Of a stretch of 6,499 nt of DNA, positions 3,717 to 6,499 are shown one piece after another. Below the pieces are notes generated by a model. The model worked only from the letters and a program-made list of their open reading frames with translations. It had not been told where the DNA came from and ran no database searches. The DNA is from Campylobacterales bacterium. GTDB taxonomy: Bacteria > Campylobacterota > Campylobacteria > Campylobacterales > Hydrogenimonadaceae. The stretch is from contig JALSPH010000262.1 in NCBI GenBank assembly GCA_026986055.1, positions 1-6,499 on the forward strand. Direction: 5' to 3'. Both the position numbers and the translations under genes were made by a program. How positions within the stretch are numbered: the stretch's first letter is position 1; every line of letters starts with the position of its first letter.

Positions 3717-6499
3717 ATGATTGAAAAGTTCATACGCTTCGCCATAGAGAAGCCTATACTAAATCATATTTTTCTCATTTTTCTATTTGTTCTTTCGATT
3801 TTTGCCTACATAAACATCCCTAAAGAGATATTCCCTCCGGCAAATCTCGACCGTATTTCGATAAGCGGACACTATGCCGGTGCAAGTGCGGACCTGCTGG
3901 ACAAGATGGCCGTTCACTCCATAGAGGATGGTTTGAAAAATCTGAGCGAGATAGATACGGTTGAATCCGTCATAAAAAACGGTGCTTTCTCTATCGGTGC
4001 AGATATCAAGCCCGGTAACGATGCAGACCTCGCGCTGAGTGACGTCAAAGATGTCATAGCCAATATTCGCAGAGATCTTCCGTCGGATATGGACGAACCG
4101 ATAGCCAAGGTGGCCAAAAGAAGCTTTCCGCTTGTCATAATAGCGGTCGCCGGTAAAGTGGAAAAGAGAGAGCTTTTAAGGGTCGCAGACGATATAAAGA
4201 GCGATCTTGCAGGTTTGAAAGATCTCAGCGACATAGTCGTTTACGGCGATGCGGACGAAGAGCTCGATATTTTGTTGAACAGTGAAAAGATAGAGGCATA
4301 CGGCCTCTCCAAAAGCTCCGTGGTAAACGCTATTTCGCAGATCGCTTCCATATTTCCGATAGGTTCGGTGAGGGAGAGGGGAAACCACCTTTACGTAAGC
4401 ACCGTAAACGGTGAAAAAGATGCTAAAAGGGTTGCCGAAACCATTCTCAAAATAGATGGCAAGAAGATTTTCATAAAAGATATAGCCGATGTAAAATTCG
4501 TTCTAAGCGATCCAAGCGAGATATCCCACTTCAACGGCGTAAAAAATGTCTCCGTATCGGTCAGCAAGTCCGAAGATGGCAATGCCATAGCGCTCTCAAA
4601 AGAGATACGTAAACTTTTGGCAGGTTATTCGGACCGCTACCCGAATATGACTTTCGAGGTATACACGGACACATCCATATGGATAAAAAACCGTCTCAAT
4701 ACCGTCGTTTCGAATATAATATTCGGCCTGAGCCTCGTCTTTCTTTCGATGCTTCTTTTTGTCAATGCCAGAATCGCCATAGTCGTGGCCGTAGGGATTC
4801 CGGTAAGTTTTATGATAGGGCTAGTCGCTTCGGAGATTTTGGGATACAGTCTAAATATGCTTACGCTGCTTGGAACACTCATAGCACTCGGTATGCTCGT
4901 GGACGAAGCGATAGTGGTAGCTGAAAACATCTACCGCTACATAGAGGATGGCATGGATCCGAAAGAGGCTGCCATAAAGGGTTCCGTGGAGATGTTTCCG
5001 GCAGTTTTGACCGCTACGATGACGACGGTGTTTGCATTTTTGCCTCTCTTGATGTTGAGCGGTAAACTTGGCGAGTTCATAAAAGTGTTGCCGGTGATGA
5101 TAACCATCCTGCTGCTAAGTTCACTCTTTGAAGCTTTCTATTTTCTGCCGCTTCATGCCAAAGATCTTCTCAAACCTACGAAAGAGGCGGGTTTCACCCG
5201 ACGTTTTTGGGAGAAAAACTACGAGATATACGCAGCGATTTTGCGTCCGATGGTGAGGTACAAATATATCTCTCTCTTTATGATGCTTTTTCTGATAGGT
5301 TCTGCCACCTGGCTTTTGGCCAAGCAGAGCAAGTTTCAACTTTTTCCGGACTTCGATACGACACAGATTTACGTCAACGGAGAGGTCGATATAAACAATG
5401 ATCTTGAAGAGAATGAAAAGATAGTCTCAAAGCTCGAAAAAGCGCTTCTTGAGAAGCTTCCCAAAAAAGATGTCTCCTCCATAACCGCCGTCATAGGTTT
5501 GAAGCTCGACAGCAACAACAAGGGCGAACATGCTGACAACCTTTTCCATATTTTCGTAAATCTTCACGAGCCGGTTCCGAAAAACTTTTTCGACAAGTAC
5601 ATAAACCCGTACCTTAGTCCCGAGTATAACGACTCGGATATGATCCGAACCCGTTCTGCACAAGAGATCGCCGCTCTCATTCAGAAGATCGTGGAGCCGT
5701 TCAGGAAAAAGGAGGATGAGTACGGACCGCTTTTCAAGGAGCTCAACGTCATAGTGCCTCAGGCAGGAATCGTAAAGAGCGATATAGAGATCTCTTTTGC
5801 AGGTCCGAGCGACAAGGTCGCCGAAGCGCTAAAGAGTGTCGAGAGCGAGCTAGCTAAAATTGACGGCGTAGAAAATATACACGATGACGCAAAAAAGGGT
5901 GAAGATGAGCTCAAACTTCGGGTCAATCGCTATGGGCAGCAGCTTGGCTTCACCGAAGGGGTTTTGACCAAAGCGATGCAACCATTTTTCCTCAAAGGCG
6001 AGTATGGAAAGATGTTCAATGAGGAGGGGCTCGTACGCATTAGGCTCGAAGATGAGAGGAAAGATCTATTTGAGACGCTAAAAAGGTTCGAACTGCAGGT
6101 ACCGGGGCGTATGGAGTGGGTAAAGCTTACAGATATCGTAGAGTTCGAGCGAAAGGAGAGTTTCGCCAAGATCTTCAAGGTCGATGGAGAGAGGGTAAGC
6201 ACCGTTTACGCTTCGCTCGATAAAAAGAAGATAACCTCTTCGGAGGTTATGGAGAGACTTGAGCCTCTCTTTGTATCTCTTCGAAATGATGGAGTCTCGA
6301 TAGAGATAAAAGGGGAGGAGAAGGAGAACAGAACCGTAAAAAAAGAGATTCTTCAGTCTGCCGTTATAGCTATCTTTCTGATTTTCGTGGCCCTTGTCTG
6401 GATGTTCAACTCGGTGGTTCTGCCGCTCATCACTCTCTCTACGATACCCCTTTCGATACTTGGAGTTCTCATAGGCCACTATATAATGGGGATCAACTT
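3717..6499 (+). CDS. RND-family efflux transporter permease (AcrB/HAE type), C-terminus beyond window
   Basis: The frame is open from the ATG at 3717 to the window end, 927 codons of an expected 1,000 or slightly more. RND permeases are inner-membrane proton antiporters that usually work with a periplasmic adaptor and a TolC-type channel. TM1 lies at about 15-32. The first periplasmic domain spans about 33-325, starting IPKEIFPPANLDRISISG. TM2-TM4 span about 330-402 and end in GMLVDEAIVVAENIY. TM5-TM6 span 428-479, ending in FEAFYFLPLH. TM7 is at 517-535, the second periplasmic domain at 537-878, and TM8-TM9 at 879-922. The proton-relay pair equivalent to AcrB Asp407/Asp408 is Asp396/Glu397. 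The TM10 lysine lies past the edge. The start follows GGTG at 3707-3710 and is 9 bp after the FtsL-like gene. No adaptor or outer-membrane gene precedes it, so the substrate is unknown. The TM6 end with H480 resembles an RND branch ending in ILPSHL rather than AcrB proper. Confidence 0.92.
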   Translation, partial: MIEKFIRFAIEKPILNHIFLIFLFVLSIFAYINIPKEIFPPANLDRISISGHYAGASADLLDKMAVHSIEDGLKNLSEIDTVESVIKNGAFSIGADIKPGNDADLALSDVKDVIANIRRDLPSDMDEPIAKVAKRSFPLVIIAVAGKVEKRELLRVADDIKSDLAGLKDLSDIVVYGDADEELDILLNSEKIEAYGLSKSSVVNAISQIASIFPIGSVRERGNHLYVSTVNGEKDAKRVAETILKIDGKKIFIKDIADVKFVLSDPSEISHFNGVKNVSVSVSKSEDGNAIALSKEIRKLLAGYSDRYPNMTFEVYTDTSIWIKNRLNTVVSNIIFGLSLVFLSMLLFVNARIAIVVAVGIPVSFMIGLVASEILGYSLNMLTLLGTLIALGMLVDEAIVVAENIYRYIEDGMDPKEAAIKGSVEMFPAVLTATMTTVFAFLPLLMLSGKLGEFIKVLPVMITILLLSSLFEAFYFLPLHAKDLLKPTKEAGFTRRFWEKNYEIYAAILRPMVRYKYISLFMMLFLIGSATWLLAKQSKFQLFPDFDTTQIYVNGEVDINNDLEENEKIVSKLEKALLEKLPKKDVSSITAVIGLKLDSNNKGEHADNLFHIFVNLHEPVPKNFFDKYINPYLSPEYNDSDMIRTRSAQEIAALIQKIVEPFRKKEDEYGPLFKELNVIVPQAGIVKSDIEISFAGPSDKVAEALKSVESELAKIDGVENIHDDAKKGEDELKLRVNRYGQQLGFTEGVLTKAMQPFFLKGEYGKMFNEEGLVRIRLEDERKDLFETLKRFELQVPGRMEWVKLTDIVEFERKESFAKIFKVDGERVSTVYASLDKKKITSSEVMERLEPLFVSLRNDGVSIEIKGEEKENRTVKKEILQSAVIAIFLIFVALVWMFNSVVLPLITLSTIPLSILGVLIGHYIMGIN

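Noticed and set aside
6078..6479. Minus-strand 133-codon open frame near the right edge
   Set aside because: It is antisense to the second periplasmic domain and TM8-TM9 of the RND permease, which is continuous through this region.
3717..6499. CusA-type heavy-metal RND pump
   Set aside because: The TM4 motif is VDEAIVVAEN rather than the VDAAIV form of metal pumps, and no metal-relay methionine cluster is evident, so an HAE-like type is preferred.

Overview
The window looks like chromosomal DNA from a Campylobacterota bacterium, probably an environmental, sulfur- or hydrogen-oxidising lineage of moderate GC rather than a low-GC Campylobacter or Helicobacter. This is inferred from the left-edge protein, whose N-terminus (MISWMQKHRKYLVVTIWIST) is the typical start of the membrane-anchored SurA/PpiD-like peptidyl-prolyl isomerase of that phylum, and from its position near rsmH. 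From memory, Campylobacter jejuni places rsmH next to an oppositely oriented isomerase-ftsA-ftsZ cluster.

Layout: positions 1-237 (minus strand) hold the first 79 codons of the isomerase, which runs off the left edge. A 173-bp divergent intergenic region (238-410) follows. It contains a plus-strand TATAAT box, a hairpin followed by a T run, and an operator-like palindrome with a third half-site. All other genes are on the plus strand: bioA (411-1706, biotin synthesis), a DUF72/YecE-family protein overlapping it by 4 bp (1703-2425), rsmH (2450-3397, 16S rRNA methyltransferase), a small FtsL-like bitopic coiled-coil protein overlapping rsmH (about 3381-3707), and an RND-family efflux permease (3717 to beyond 6499), cut by the right edge after transmembrane segment 9.

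The plus-strand genes are packed tightly (gaps of -4, 24, -17 and 9 bp), so they are probably one or two transcription units. An extended -10 element (TGGTATAAT) spans the stop codon of the DUF72 gene and could start a second unit, rsmH-ftsL-like-RND. The first half joins biotin synthesis to a conserved protein of unknown function. The second joins rRNA modification, a probable division protein and an envelope transporter.

The large permease and the isomerase are open to the window edges. I followed the permease frame from 3717 to the end without a stop or frameshift. I see no mobile element, CRISPR array, tRNA or rRNA, and no clear new defence or metabolic system. The points most worth checking are the regulatory architecture upstream of bioA, the embedded promoter before rsmH, the FtsL-like assignment and the RND proton-relay variant.
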